The notes under the pieces were generated by a model, which saw only the letters and a program-made list of their open reading frames with translations, was not told the DNA's origin and made no database searches. A DNA stretch of 64,000 nucleotides from an uncultured Phascolarctobacterium sp. (GTDB taxonomy: Bacteria; Bacillota; Negativicutes; Acidaminococcales; Acidaminococcaceae). Made by a program: the position numbers and the translations under genes. Shown here one piece after another: positions 24,921 through 33,752 of the stretch. How positions within the stretch are numbered: position 1 is the first letter of the stretch; each line of letters begins with the position of its first letter. Location: the NCBI GenBank assembly GCA_949285135.1, contig CASDXO010000009.1, positions 1 to 64,000 of the forward strand, given 5' to 3'.

Positions 24921-27674
24921 ATGAATAAGAAAAAAGATTACATTACTGCTGAAAAGACTTTAATGAGGGAGGAACACAAAAAGCGCATACAGGAAGCCGC
25001 TACCAATACGGTCAGAGATGTGCTGCAGAACATGCGCACTGCGCTAAGCGGACTTGATTCAGATGCTGTTGAAGAGAGTCGTAACAGGTATGGCAATAAT
25101 AAAGTTACGCGTGAAAAGAAAAAATCTCTGCTGCAAAGATTAACTGGTGCATTTATTAATCCATTTACAGCTATTTTATTTTGTCTGGCTGTTGTATCAA
25201 TATTAACAGATATGGTTTTTCCATATTTATCATTATTTGGCAGCAGTCCGGAGGATTTTGACTGGCTGACAGCAGTTATTATTTTAACCATGGTAATTAT
25301 TTCGGGTACTTTGCGTTTTAGTCAGGAGTCAAGAAGTGGCAATGCGGCAGAAAAACTGATGTCCATGATTACGACAACCTGCACTGTTACCCGTAAAGGA
25401 CAGGGCAAAACAGAAATACCCATCGATGATTTGGTGACAGGCGATATTGTTCATTTAGCGGCAGGCGATATGATTCCGGCTGATATAAGAATTTTGGAAG
25501 CTAAAGATTTATTTATCAGCCAGTCTGGACTTACCGGAGAAAGTGAGCCGGTAGAAAAAATTTCCCAAACCAATTTGCCGCAGGAAAGTATTATTGATTA
25601 TACCAATATCGCCTTTATGGGCAGCAATGTAATTTCCGGCAGTGCTGTGGCTGTGGTAGTATGCGTGGGTGATTATACCTTATTTGGCTCTATGGCAGCA
25701 TCTGTTGCCGGCGAAAGCGTTGAAACAAGTTTTTCCAAGGGTGTGAATGCTGTTTCCTGGGTATTGATTCGTTTTATGTTTGTTATGGTACCATTGGTAT
25801 TTTTGATTAATGGCATTACTAAAGGGAACTGGACCCAGGCGTTTTTATTTGGCATTTCTGTTGCTGTAGGACTGACCCCGGAAATGCTGCCGATGATTGT
25901 TACAACCTGTCTTGCCAAAGGTGCTGTATCTATGAGCAAAAAGCAAACGATCGTCAAGAACCTGAATTCCATTCAGAATTTTGGTGCTATTGATGTTCTT
26001 TGTACGGATAAAACGGGTACTCTTACTCAGGATAAGGTAGTGCTGGAATATCATCTCAATGTTAATGGAGAGGACGATCTCAGAGTATTACGGCATGCGT
26101 ATTTAAACAGCTATTTTCAGACAGGATATAAAAATCTGATGGATCTGGCTATCATTTGCAAAACAGAAGAAGTGGAAGCAGCAGACCCGCGTTTGCCTGA
26201 TTTATCGGAAAACTATACAAAGGTAGATGAAATACCGTTTGATTTTAAGCGCAGACGGCTGACTACGGTAGTACAGGATAAAACAGGCAAAACACAGATG
26301 GTTACCAAAGGTGCTGTAGAAGAAATGCTTTCTGTCTGTACTTTTGCTGAGTATGATGGCGGTGTAAAGCTTTTAACTGATGAGATTAGAAATAAAATTC
26401 TGACCACGGTAGATAATTTAAATGAAAAAGGTTTCCGAGTACTGGCCATTGCTCAGAAAAATAATCCTTCACCGGTAAATGTTTTTACAGTTGATGATGA
26501 ATGTGAAATGATTTTAATGGGCTATCTGGCTTTTTTAGATCCACCAAAAGAATCTGCTGCGGATGCCGTTAAAGCGTTAAAGCATTATGGAGTGGTGACA
26601 AAAATTCTTACCGGCGACAACGATAAAGTGACGCGCACCATTTGCAAACAAGTAGGATTGGAAGTACATAATATGCTGCTGGGGTCGGAAATAGAAAAAA
26701 TGAGTGATACAGAGTTGGCACAAGCTGTGGAATATACCGATGTTTTTGCTAAACTGGCACCGGAGCAAAAGTCGCGGGTTGTAACCGTATTAAGAGGCTG
26801 CGGACACGTTGTCGGTTTTATGGGTGATGGCATTAATGATGCGGCTGCCATGAAAGCTTCTGATATTGGTATTTCGGTAGATACTGCAGTTGATGTGGCC
26901 AAAGAGTCTGCGGATATTATCCTGCTGGAAAAAGACTTGATGGTTTTGGAGCAAGGAATCATTGAGGGGCGTAAAACATATGCCAATATGCTGAAATATA
27001 TCAAAATGACTGCATCCTCTAATTTTGGCAATGTCTTTTCTGTGCTGGCAGCTTCGGCATTGTTGCCTTTTTTGCCCATGATGAGTGTGCATTTAATTTT
27101 TCTGAACTTAATCTATGATTTATCCTGTACTGCAATTCCGTGGGATAATGTAGATGAAGAGTTTATTGCTCGGCCACGTAAATGGGACGCTTCCAGTGTT
27201 GGCAGTTTTATGCTTTGGCTTGGGCCTACAAGTTCTGTATTTGATTTTACGACCTATATTTTTATGTACTTTGTTTTTTGTCCGGTATTTGTATCAGGTG
27301 GTATTTTATACAATGACTTGCCAAAATATTTTAGCGATATGCAGTTAATGAAACTGCAGGCTGAATATATGGGAATGTTTCAGGCGGGATGGTTTGTTGA
27401 ATCCATGTGGAGCCAGACGCTTGTTATCCATATGATCAGAACTGCCAAATTGCCGTTTATTCAAAGTCGTGCTTCCGCGTCTTTAACCCTGCTGACTCTT
27501 TTAGGGAGTGTTCTTCTGACAATAATTCCTTTTACACCCTTAGGAGAAATACTGGGCTTTGTGGCTTTGCCATCAGCTTACTTTGCTTATCTTATACCCT
27601 GCATTTTGTTGTATATGCTGTTAGCTACCAGCTTAAAGAAAGCTTATGTAAGACATTATGGTAAATTACTCTGA
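24921..27674 (+). CDS. mgtA: Mg2+-translocating P-type ATPase
   Basis: A 917-residue P3B-type ATPase importing Mg2+ across the inner membrane. Domains in order: a long cytoplasmic N-terminus (about 1-75), two helices, actuator domain with LTGESEPV (around residue 205), the phosphorylation site [11 protein letters not shown] (Asp near residue 364), nucleotide-binding domain, hinge [18 protein letters not shown] (near 635), then six C-terminal helices. Codon use looks more AT-rich than in the surrounding aro and decarboxylase genes. The upstream leader ORF and RNA hairpin suggest Mg2+-responsive control. A 49-residue membrane protein follows in the same unit. No M-box riboswitch consensus is apparent. 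Confidence 0.95.
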   Translation: MNKKKDYITAEKTLMREEHKKRIQEAATNTVRDVLQNMRTALSGLDSDAVEESRNRYGNNKVTREKKKSLLQRLTGAFINPFTAILFCLAVVSILTDMVFPYLSLFGSSPEDFDWLTAVIILTMVIISGTLRFSQESRSGNAAEKLMSMITTTCTVTRKGQGKTEIPIDDLVTGDIVHLAAGDMIPADIRILEAKDLFISQSGLTGESEPVEKISQTNLPQESIIDYTNIAFMGSNVISGSAVAVVVCVGDYTLFGSMAASVAGESVETSFSKGVNAVSWVLIRFMFVMVPLVFLINGITKGNWTQAFLFGISVAVGLTPEMLPMIVTTCLAKGAVSMSKKQTIVKNLNSIQNFGAIDVLCTDKTGTLTQDKVVLEYHLNVNGEDDLRVLRHAYLNSYFQTGYKNLMDLAIICKTEEVEAADPRLPDLSENYTKVDEIPFDFKRRRLTTVVQDKTGKTQMVTKGAVEEMLSVCTFAEYDGGVKLLTDEIRNKILTTVDNLNEKGFRVLAIAQKNNPSPVNVFTVDDECEMILMGYLAFLDPPKESAADAVKALKHYGVVTKILTGDNDKVTRTICKQVGLEVHNMLLGSEIEKMSDTELAQAVEYTDVFAKLAPEQKSRVVTVLRGCGHVVGFMGDGINDAAAMKASDIGISVDTAVDVAKESADIILLEKDLMVLEQGIIEGRKTYANMLKYIKMTASSNFGNVFSVLAASALLPFLPMMSVHLIFLNLIYDLSCTAIPWDNVDEEFIARPRKWDASSVGSFMLWLGPTSSVFDFTTYIFMYFVFCPVFVSGGILYNDLPKYFSDMQLMKLQAEYMGMFQAGWFVESMWSQTLVIHMIRTAKLPFIQSRASASLTLLTLLGSVLLTIIPFTPLGEILGFVALPSAYFAYLIPCILLYMLLATSLKKAYVRHYGKLL

Positions 27675-27690
27675 AGAGGGGGAGAAATGT

Positions 27691-27840
27691 ATGAACTGGA
27701 ATGATATTTTTATGTGTGTGTTTGGCAGACTTTCCTTCTGTGGTCTTGATATGGGTTTTTGGGTTTCTCTTGCGGCAGTAACAGTGATAGTTATTGTTAT
27801 GCATCTGGTATTTTGGGGGCTTAAGTCAAAAAAGTATTAG
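27691..27840 (+). CDS. Small membrane protein downstream of mgtA
   Basis: A 49-residue protein starting at ATG 27691, 16 nt after the mgtA stop, with a purine-rich GAGGGGGAG site upstream (27675-27684). One strongly hydrophobic helix spans about residues 20-43 (GFWVSLAAVTVIVIVMHLVFWG) and can be seen as two pieces GFWVSLAAV and TVIVIVMHLVFWG; the C-terminus is basic. I do not recognise the family. Its place recalls MgtS/MgtU/MgtR, small proteins that stabilise or destabilise MgtA in enterics, but there is no sequence similarity I can claim. Confidence 0.65.
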   Translation: MNWNDIFMCVFGRLSFCGLDMGFWVSLAAVTVIVIVMHLVFWGLKSKKY

Positions 27841-27915
27841 TTGGGCTGCCAGTTTACTTAAGATTAATACATATCTTTACGTAATAATATGCCACAGAAA
27901 GAAAAAATATCCCTG

Positions 27916-27971
27916 TACTGTAATGATAAACAGCATAGTAAAAGCGGACGCAGAAGCGTCCGCTTTTTTGC
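27916..27971 (+). repeat. Direct repeat, right copy (56 bp)
   Basis: Partner of 24388-24443. It contains a terminator with the same stem and a different loop. The bases matching the end of the symporter gene are not coding here. Confidence 0.8.
27940..27969 (+). terminator. Terminator of the mgtA unit
   Basis: Twelve-base-pair stem (27940-27951 with 27956-27967), loop AGAA, T run. Confidence 0.92.
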
Positions 27972-28069
27972 ATATTTTACTTATATTTATGTTTTGCTTA
28001 ATCTGTATTTAAAATAAACATAGTACATTATAGTCATAGCCATTAAAAAATTTTTTTCTATCTTTTGGT

Positions 28070-28094
28070 GGGCCTGCAGGGCAGGTCTTTTTTT
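28070..28094 (+). terminator. Second terminator-like hairpin facing the regulator gene
   Basis: Eight pairs (28070-28077 with 28081-28088, two G-U, 3-nt loop) and seven T. Orientation is plus, so it would block readthrough into the antisense of the regulator. Confidence 0.6.
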
Positions 28095-28098
28095 GTTT

Positions 28099-28746
28099 TT
28101 AGATTTTAAGTAAAATATGATTCTTTTTGTAGGTAAGCAAGCCGTCTTTCTGCATCTTGGAAAGTTCATTGCTCATGGTACTGCGGTCTACATTGAGATA
28201 ATCAGCTAATTGCTGACGGTTGTAGGGCAAAAGAAAAGAATTGCTGCCGGAACTTCTGGCACATTCAGAGAAATAGGACATTAACCTTCCCCGGATTGAT
28301 TTGGAGCCGGTGTGTAAAATTCTTTGCGACAGCTGCAGACTTTTAGTGGCGCAGACAGTAAGCAGATTGCGTACAAGCTTGGTATGTACTGGACAGGCAT
28401 TAGTACAGGTTGTTAAAATGCGTCTGGCGTTGATAAATAATATACAGGTATCTTCTGCCGCAGCCACTGTTACCAGCAGCGGCTGTCCGGGGATGCAGGC
28501 GTATACTTCAGCAAAGACGGCGCCGGGAGCAGCATTGCCTAAAATGCTGGTATTACCCCATATGTCACTGTTAGAAATCAGAACCATGCCGGATAGTACG
28601 ATACCGATATTTTCAGTCACATTGCCGTCAGAAAGAATAATTTCTCCTTTTTTATAATTACGTTTAAAAGCATTCAGACATTCTAACAATGTCTTTATTT
28701 CTTCTTCCTGCAGACCACGGAATAACTGGGTATCAGCTAAATTCAT
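28099..28746 (-). CDS. Crp/Fnr family regulator, HcpR-like
   Basis: A 215-residue transcription factor with an N-terminal cyclic-nucleotide-type effector domain (about 15-130) and a C-terminal winged helix (recognition region RQQLADYLNVDRSTMSNELSKM). It lacks the N-terminal cysteine cluster of FNR. It is divergent from a ferredoxin and hcp, the standard neighbourhood of HcpR, which senses nitric oxide or nitrosative stress and activates hcp. A perfect 14-bp palindrome lies in the shared promoter region. AAGGAG precedes the ATG. Naming it HcpR rests on context. Confidence 0.82.
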   Translation of the reverse strand: MNLADTQLFRGLQEEEIKTLLECLNAFKRNYKKGEIILSDGNVTENIGIVLSGMVLISNSDIWGNTSILGNAAPGAVFAEVYACIPGQPLLVTVAAAEDTCILFINARRILTTCTNACPVHTKLVRNLLTVCATKSLQLSQRILHTGSKSIRGRLMSYFSECARSSGSNSFLLPYNRQQLADYLNVDRSTMSNELSKMQKDGLLTYKKNHILLKI

Positions 28747-28761
28747 CTTTTTTCTCCTTTT

Positions 28762-28775
28762 GTTGTTATAACAAC
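28762..28775. promoter_or_regulatory. Palindromic operator, probable HcpR-type site
   Basis: Perfect palindrome GTTGTTATAACAAC between the divergent regulator and ferredoxin-hcp genes. A -10 (TATAGT, 28793-28798) lies downstream on plus, placing the palindrome centre near -36 to -41, the class II activator position of Crp/Fnr proteins. Confidence 0.7.
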
Positions 28776-28836
28776 GGATTTATGGGTTTAATTATAGTAT
28801 GGTAAAGGCAGAAACACAAGCGAAAGGGTGATTAGA

Positions 28837-29535
28837 GTGATCAGGAAGATTATCCGGATAGATGATAATAAATGTAACGGTTGTGGTGCGTGTGCAGCTG
28901 CCTGCCATGAAGGTGCCATCGGCATGATAGAGGGCAAAGCCAGACTTTTGCGTGACGATTACTGTGACGGGTTGGGTGACTGCCTGCCGGTGTGTCCGAC
29001 AGGAGCCATTTCTTTTGTAGAGCGTGAGGCTGCTGCCTATGATGAACATGCTGTACAGGCAAATATGCAAAAACGCCGACAGCTTAATGCTGCTGGAGGC
29101 TGCCCCGGCAGCAGGATGCAGCGCCTGCAGCCTGTGCAGCAAGTTGCCTCTTCTGGTACAGTGCAGGCTGCATCGCAGTTAGGACAATGGCCCTGCCAGA
29201 TTAAACTGGTTCCGGTTAATGCGCCTTATTTTGCCGGTGCCAAACTGCTGATTGCCGCTGACTGCAGCGCCTATGCCTATGCCAGAATGCACGATGAATT
29301 TATGCGCGGCAAAATTACGCTGATTGGCTGTCCTAAACTTGATAATACAGATTACAGCGATAAGCTGACGCAAATTATCCAAAATAATGATATCAGGAGT
29401 GTGACTATTGTCAGGATGGAAGTTCCCTGCTGCGGCGGTCTGGAAATGGCGGCAAAAAAAGCTTTGCAGGCCAGCGGTAAGTTTATTCCCTGGCAGGTTG
29501 TCACTATCTCGGTTGACGGAAAAATTTTAGAGTAA
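28837..29535 (+). CDS. 4Fe-4S ferredoxin-type protein associated with Hcp
   Basis: A 232-residue iron-sulfur protein. Two 4Fe-4S motifs are near the N-terminus: CNGCGACAAAC (residues about 13-23) and the variant CDGLGDCLPVC. After a Gln/Ala-rich linker (about 75-120) a C-terminal domain with LLIAADCSAYAYA and EVPCCGG follows. Proteins of this type are widely found next to hcp and probably pass electrons to it. Start chosen at GTG 28837, with AAGGGTG 6 nt upstream; GTG 28828 lies within that ribosome site. It is 30 nt from hcp, so one operon. Confidence 0.85.
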   Translation: MIRKIIRIDDNKCNGCGACAAACHEGAIGMIEGKARLLRDDYCDGLGDCLPVCPTGAISFVEREAAAYDEHAVQANMQKRRQLNAAGGCPGSRMQRLQPVQQVASSGTVQAASQLGQWPCQIKLVPVNAPYFAGAKLLIAADCSAYAYARMHDEFMRGKITLIGCPKLDNTDYSDKLTQIIQNNDIRSVTIVRMEVPCCGGLEMAAKKALQASGKFIPWQVVTISVDGKILE

Positions 29536-29565
29536 AATTTACTGCAATGTAAGGAGGACAAATAT

Positions 29566-31206
29566 ATGGAACAAAAAATGTTTTGCTATCAGTGTCAGGA
29601 AACAGCCGGGTGCAAAGGCTGCACGGTTTCCGGCGTCTGCGGTAAAAAGCCGGAGGTTGCGGCCATGCAGGATTTACTGGTCTATGTTACCAAAGGACTG
29701 GCTGCCGTTACCACTGCCCTGCGGCAGGAGGGCAGGCCGGTAACGGCTGAGATAAATCATCTGATTACCTTAAATCTGTTTACCACGATTACCAATGCGA
29801 ATTTTGACCAGGAGAGCATCGAGGCAAGAATCCAGGCTACGCTGACAGCGAAACAGGCACTGCTGGTACAGGTGCAGGCCCCGGACGGTTTGCCCGAAGC
29901 TGCGCGCTGGGACGGTACCGGCGACTGGGCGGCAAAAGCTGCTGCCGTAGGCGTTCTTGCAACTGCTGATGAAGATATTCGTTCTCTGCGTGAGCTCATT
30001 ACTTATGGGCTTAAAGGTCTGGCGGCATATTCCAAACACGCCAACGTACTGTTAAAGGACGATGAAGCCATAGACGCCTTTTTGCAGAAAGCATTGGCAG
30101 CGACTTTGGATGATAGTCTCGGTGCGGAAGATTTGTTTGCATTAGCCTTGGAAACGGGCAAATATGGCGTAGCCAGCATGGCTATGCTGGATAAAGCTAA
30201 TACGGACGCTTATGGAAACCCGGAAATTACTCAGGTTAATATTGGTGCAGGGCAGAATCCCGGCATCTTAGTATCCGGCCATGATTTGCGCGATCTGGCA
30301 ATGCTGCTGGAACAGACCCAGGGAACAGGCGTCGATGTCTATACTCATTCTGAAATGCTGCCTGCCCATTATTATCCGGCTTTTAAAAAATATCCTAATT
30401 TTGTCGGCAATTATGGCAATGCCTGGTGGAAGCAAAAGGAAGAATTTGAAGCTTTTCATGGGCCAATCCTGATGACGACCAACTGTATCGTGCCGCCTAA
30501 AGACAGTTATAAAGACAGGCTGTATACCACAGGGGCGGCGGGCTTCCCAGGCTGCACCCACATTCCTGGAGAAATAGGCGGACAGAAAGACTTTTCCGTA
30601 ATCATTGAACACGCTAAAAAATGTGCGGCACCGGCTGAGCTGGAAACAGGAACCATTATCGGCGGTTTTGCTCATGCGCAGGTACTGGCTTTGGCAGATA
30701 AAGTTGTCGAAGCTGTTAAAAGCGGTGCTATCAAAAAATTTGTCGTCATGGCCGGCTGTGACGGACGTGCTAAAAGTCGTGAATACTATACTGAATTTGC
30801 AAAGTCTCTGCCGCAGGATACCGTAATCCTTACAGCAGGCTGCGCCAAATATAAATACAACAAGCTTGCTTTAGGCGATATCAATGGCATTCCGCGTGTT
30901 TTGGATGCCGGTCAATGCAACGATTCCTATTCTTTGGCAGTCATTGCTTTAAAGCTTAAAGAAGTTTTTGGACTGCAGGATATTAACGACCTGCCGATTA
31001 TTTATAATATTGCCTGGTATGAACAGAAAGCAGTTATTGTATTACTGGCGTTGCTGTATCTTGGCGTGAAAAATATTCATTTAGGGCCAACGCTGCCGGC
31101 TTTCCTCAGCCCTAATGTAGCAAAAGTGCTGGTTGAGAAATTTGGCATTGCCGGTATTGGTACCGTAGAAGATGACATGGCTATCTTTTTTAACGATAAC
31201 AAATAA
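29566..31206 (+). CDS. hcp: Hybrid cluster protein (hydroxylamine reductase)
   Basis: A 546-residue cytoplasmic protein with an N-terminal Cys cluster [14 protein letters not shown] (class with the CxxC motif at residues 5-8, typical of anaerobes) and C-terminal hybrid-cluster ligands in segments such as [35 protein letters not shown] and [10 protein letters not shown]. Hcp reduces nitric oxide to nitrous oxide and hydroxylamine to ammonia, protecting against nitrosative stress. AAGGAGG precedes the ATG. Co-transcribed with the ferredoxin and probably activated by the divergent regulator. Confidence 0.95.
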   Translation: MEQKMFCYQCQETAGCKGCTVSGVCGKKPEVAAMQDLLVYVTKGLAAVTTALRQEGRPVTAEINHLITLNLFTTITNANFDQESIEARIQATLTAKQALLVQVQAPDGLPEAARWDGTGDWAAKAAAVGVLATADEDIRSLRELITYGLKGLAAYSKHANVLLKDDEAIDAFLQKALAATLDDSLGAEDLFALALETGKYGVASMAMLDKANTDAYGNPEITQVNIGAGQNPGILVSGHDLRDLAMLLEQTQGTGVDVYTHSEMLPAHYYPAFKKYPNFVGNYGNAWWKQKEEFEAFHGPILMTTNCIVPPKDSYKDRLYTTGAAGFPGCTHIPGEIGGQKDFSVIIEHAKKCAAPAELETGTIIGGFAHAQVLALADKVVEAVKSGAIKKFVVMAGCDGRAKSREYYTEFAKSLPQDTVILTAGCAKYKYNKLALGDINGIPRVLDAGQCNDSYSLAVIALKLKEVFGLQDINDLPIIYNIAWYEQKAVIVLLALLYLGVKNIHLGPTLPAFLSPNVAKVLVEKFGIAGIGTVEDDMAIFFNDNK

Positions 31207-31251
31207 ATAATTTCAGGAAACTTTCCCTGTTTTTACAGAGTGGGAAACAGG

Positions 31252-31305
31252 TAAAACCTCCTTTATTTTTTAAGTATGAAAAAGTAAGGGAGGTTTTATT
31301 GCATT
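31252..31305 (+). terminator. Terminator after hcp
   Basis: Long inverted repeat: TAAAACCTCC (31252-31261) with GGAGGTTTTA (31289-31298), extended by further A-T pairs around a central loop. A smaller nested repeat TTTCCC/GGGAAA lies at 31222-31247. Confidence 0.6.
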
Positions 31306-31523
31306 TCTTTAGTTAAAAATAATTTGAATTCATATTTAACGGGCATTTTTAGGTATTACTTTTATGGGAGAAATGTGAATTATGTATCTTGGGAGTAGGG
31401 AAATGTAAAAATTTAGTACCTTTTGCCAAACCATGCAGGGATTTGCTGATATTGATAGTATTTATAATTATCAATACTATAGTTTTTCTGCAAAATATAT
31501 ACGGTAAAAGAAGGTAAAAGATA
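31306..31523. other. Intergenic region, nothing clear
   Basis: AT-rich DNA between the hcp terminator and the small membrane protein gene. I see no gene and no confident promoter. Confidence 0.4.
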
Positions 31524-32027
31524 ATGTTGGGTAAAGGTAATTTCTGGAAGATTCTCAGTATAATGTTCCTGCTGGTAGCGGTTATCGGTGCCGGTATGGG
31601 TATCAGGAATATGGCAGCCATTCGTCCGGCTTCGGATTATGAGGATAAAGGAGTATATGAATTTATTCCCTACAGAGTATTGCCTGCTCAAAGAGAAAAT
31701 ACCGGCGCTGTGGGCAGGCAAAGGCGTCTGCATCCTACCAAAACGGTTTATGTCCTGCACTATAAAGCACAGGGTCATTCATCATACAGATATAAACTTG
31801 ATACTGCAGGGGAATATACGGCCAGACAAATGCTGGCAGAGAAAAAGAGCGTTGCACGCAGGGTACTGGCAATCAGGTCGACTAACAGATATATAACTGT
31901 GGAGCCTGAACTGACAGCAGAAACATATACCCGTAACCAGCAATATAAATATATCTGGATAATTGGCTGCTCGCTGCTTTATATAATTTATTTTGCAGTT
32001 TACGGAAGAAAACGGTTAGGCTTTTGA
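31524..32027 (+). CDS. Hypothetical two-helix membrane protein
   Basis: A 167-residue protein of unknown family. One hydrophobic helix lies at residues about 10-27, followed by a basic extracytoplasmic domain of about 110 residues (strand-rich; TVYVLHYKAQG, RYITVEPELT) and a second helix near the C-terminus (about 142-160). The layout resembles DUF3592-type proteins, in which a small beta domain sits between two helices, but I cannot confirm this. AGAAGG precedes the ATG. Isolated between hcp and the carbonic anhydrase. Confidence 0.65.
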   Translation: MLGKGNFWKILSIMFLLVAVIGAGMGIRNMAAIRPASDYEDKGVYEFIPYRVLPAQRENTGAVGRQRRLHPTKTVYVLHYKAQGHSSYRYKLDTAGEYTARQMLAEKKSVARRVLAIRSTNRYITVEPELTAETYTRNQQYKYIWIIGCSLLYIIYFAVYGRKRLGF

Positions 32028-32144
32028 ATTTTGCTTGATATTGTCGGGGAAATATGTTAAATGAGAAATTTTTTTGAACATATTTTGCAGACGGACAATA
32101 TCTGCTATAATCCTGATGGATATAAAGTGTAAAGGAGTGTCATC

Positions 32145-32702
32145 ATGGCCTTGTTAGAACAGATTTTAGAAGAAAATGCAAAATTTGTGGCAGGCTTGCC
32201 GGAAAGTTACCTGCATCGCAATGAAGGAGTCAGCAAATATCCGGCCAAGCAGCTGGCAATTTATACTTGCATGGATACACGTCTGGTAGATTTTTTAGAA
32301 CCTGCCATGGGCATTTCACGCGGTGAGGCAAAGATTATTAAGGCGGCAGGCAATATGATTACCGGGCCGTTTGATGAGGTTATCCGCAGCCTGATGGTAG
32401 CAGTTTACGAACTGGGGGTAACCGAGATTATGGTCGTAGGCCACGAGGACTGCGGTATGCAGCATTCTACTTCCGAGTCGCTGAAGGCACGGATGCTGGC
32501 GCGTGGTATTAAGCCGGAAGCCATTGCCGCTGTGGAAGGAGAATTTGCCAGCTGGGTAGATGCTTTTCACCATCCACGTGAAAATGTGGCTAAAACAGTA
32601 GAGGCTATCAGGAATAATCCGCTGCTGCCGGAGGATGTAAAGGTACATGGACTGATATTCTGTCCGGAAAGCGGCAGACTGGAAGTAGTCGTACGCGGCT
32701 AA
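32145..32702 (+). CDS. Beta-class carbonic anhydrase
   Basis: A 185-residue zinc enzyme interconverting CO2 and bicarbonate. Zn ligands and catalytic dyad are visible: Cys42, Asp44 and Arg46 in TCMDTRL, His100 and Cys103 in GHEDCGM. Length fits the compact beta-CA subgroup of anaerobes. AAGGAG is 7 nt upstream of the ATG, and a TATAAT lies at 32106-32111 with a weak -35. Bicarbonate supply for carboxylases would suit a propionate-type metabolism (inference). Confidence 0.92.
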   Translation: MALLEQILEENAKFVAGLPESYLHRNEGVSKYPAKQLAIYTCMDTRLVDFLEPAMGISRGEAKIIKAAGNMITGPFDEVIRSLMVAVYELGVTEIMVVGHEDCGMQHSTSESLKARMLARGIKPEAIAAVEGEFASWVDAFHHPRENVAKTVEAIRNNPLLPEDVKVHGLIFCPESGRLEVVVRG

Positions 32703-32719
32703 AAACAGGGGAAAATACC

Positions 32720-33682
32720 ATGAAAAAAATAATTTATTTGATATGTTCTGTGTTATTGGCTCTGAGTTTTGTGACGGCAGGTTTTGCTGCTTCTGTAACA
32801 GACAATGAGCATGGAATTTTAAAGCTGGACAGGAAAAATAGTGCTGCTTTACCGGATAATTTTCGTACTTCTGATGATGCTTTTATCCATACACTGCCCG
32901 GAGGGCATCTGCCGTCTCGGGAGGGAATGGAGAAGCTGCATATTTCCGGCAGTCAGGCTTTTTCAGAGCAGCAGTATCTGACTGTTTTGCAGCATATACC
33001 TGCAGCGCCGGATAAGATATACGACATTGACCTGCGCGGGGAAAGCCACGGTTATATTAACGGCAATGCCGTAAGCTGGTATAAGCCTGATGACTGGGGC
33101 AACAAGGGGCGCGCCTACAACGAGATTGTCAGCAGCGAGCGGCAGATGCTGGCAGAGATAGCGGAACTGCCTTTTATTAATGTTGGTGTGTTGGGGGACG
33201 ATAAAAAAATTGTGCCGGACAAGTATTATACATGGCCTGTGGAAAGTGCGCTGACAGAGCAGCAAATGACTGCTAAATGCGGCACCCGCTATCTGCGCCT
33301 GACTTTGACGGACCATCTTACGCCAAAACATTTGGAAGTAGACAGATTTATCCGTTTTTATAAGACTGTACCCGAAGATGCCTGGCTGCATTTTCACTGC
33401 TTTGCCGGCAAGGGACGCACAACGACTTTTATGGTTATGTACGATATGCTGAAAAATGCTGACAGGGTAAGCTTTGACGATATCGTTCTGCGCCAGTATG
33501 CCATAGGCGGCATTGATCTTGAGGCTTATGACCCGGCGAAGCCACTCTGGCGTCAGCAGGCAGTAAGCGACAGAATTGAGTTTCTGAAAAATTTTTATCG
33601 CTATGTACAGGAAAATCCTGCCCTGGAAAAATCCTGGACACGCTGGTGCAAGGAAAACAATCTGCCGCTGGCAACAGAATAA
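32720..33682 (+). CDS. Secreted PTP-like phosphatase (cysteine phytase family)
   Basis: A 320-residue exported protein with a signal peptide (KKIIYLICSVLLALSF, cleavage near residue 24, AGFAA). The catalytic P-loop is HCFAGKGRTT, with nucleophile Cys227 and Arg233; general acid candidate Asp198 in TLTDHLTPKH. The surrounding DRFIRFYKTVPEDAWLHF and the C-terminal FYRYVQEN match the PTP-like inositol phosphatases of Selenomonas and Megasphaera. In those the loop is usually HCEAGVGRT, so positions +1 and +4 after Cys are Phe and Lys here. Periplasmic or secreted. It could be a phytase, a lower inositol-phosphate phosphatase, or a protein phosphatase. It starts 18 nt after the carbonic anhydrase. 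Confidence 0.87.
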   Translation: MKKIIYLICSVLLALSFVTAGFAASVTDNEHGILKLDRKNSAALPDNFRTSDDAFIHTLPGGHLPSREGMEKLHISGSQAFSEQQYLTVLQHIPAAPDKIYDIDLRGESHGYINGNAVSWYKPDDWGNKGRAYNEIVSSERQMLAEIAELPFINVGVLGDDKKIVPDKYYTWPVESALTEQQMTAKCGTRYLRLTLTDHLTPKHLEVDRFIRFYKTVPEDAWLHFHCFAGKGRTTTFMVMYDMLKNADRVSFDDIVLRQYAIGGIDLEAYDPAKPLWRQQAVSDRIEFLKNFYRYVQENPALEKSWTRWCKENNLPLATE

Positions 33683-33705
33683 TGAGTTTATTTTGCTGGA
33701 AAATA

Positions 33706-33736
33706 AAAAACCTGCACATTTTGTGCAGGTTTTTGT
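33706..33736. terminator. Bidirectional terminator between phosphatase and leuB
   Basis: Twelve-base-pair stem (33706-33717 with 33723-33734), loop ATTTT, A-rich before and T-rich after. Confidence 0.9.
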
Positions 33737-33752
33737 TATGTTGATCAGATTT

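Noticed and set aside
24388-27971. Transposon or IS element around mgtA
   Set aside because: No transposase and no terminal inverted repeats; the flanking repeats are terminator-containing direct repeats.
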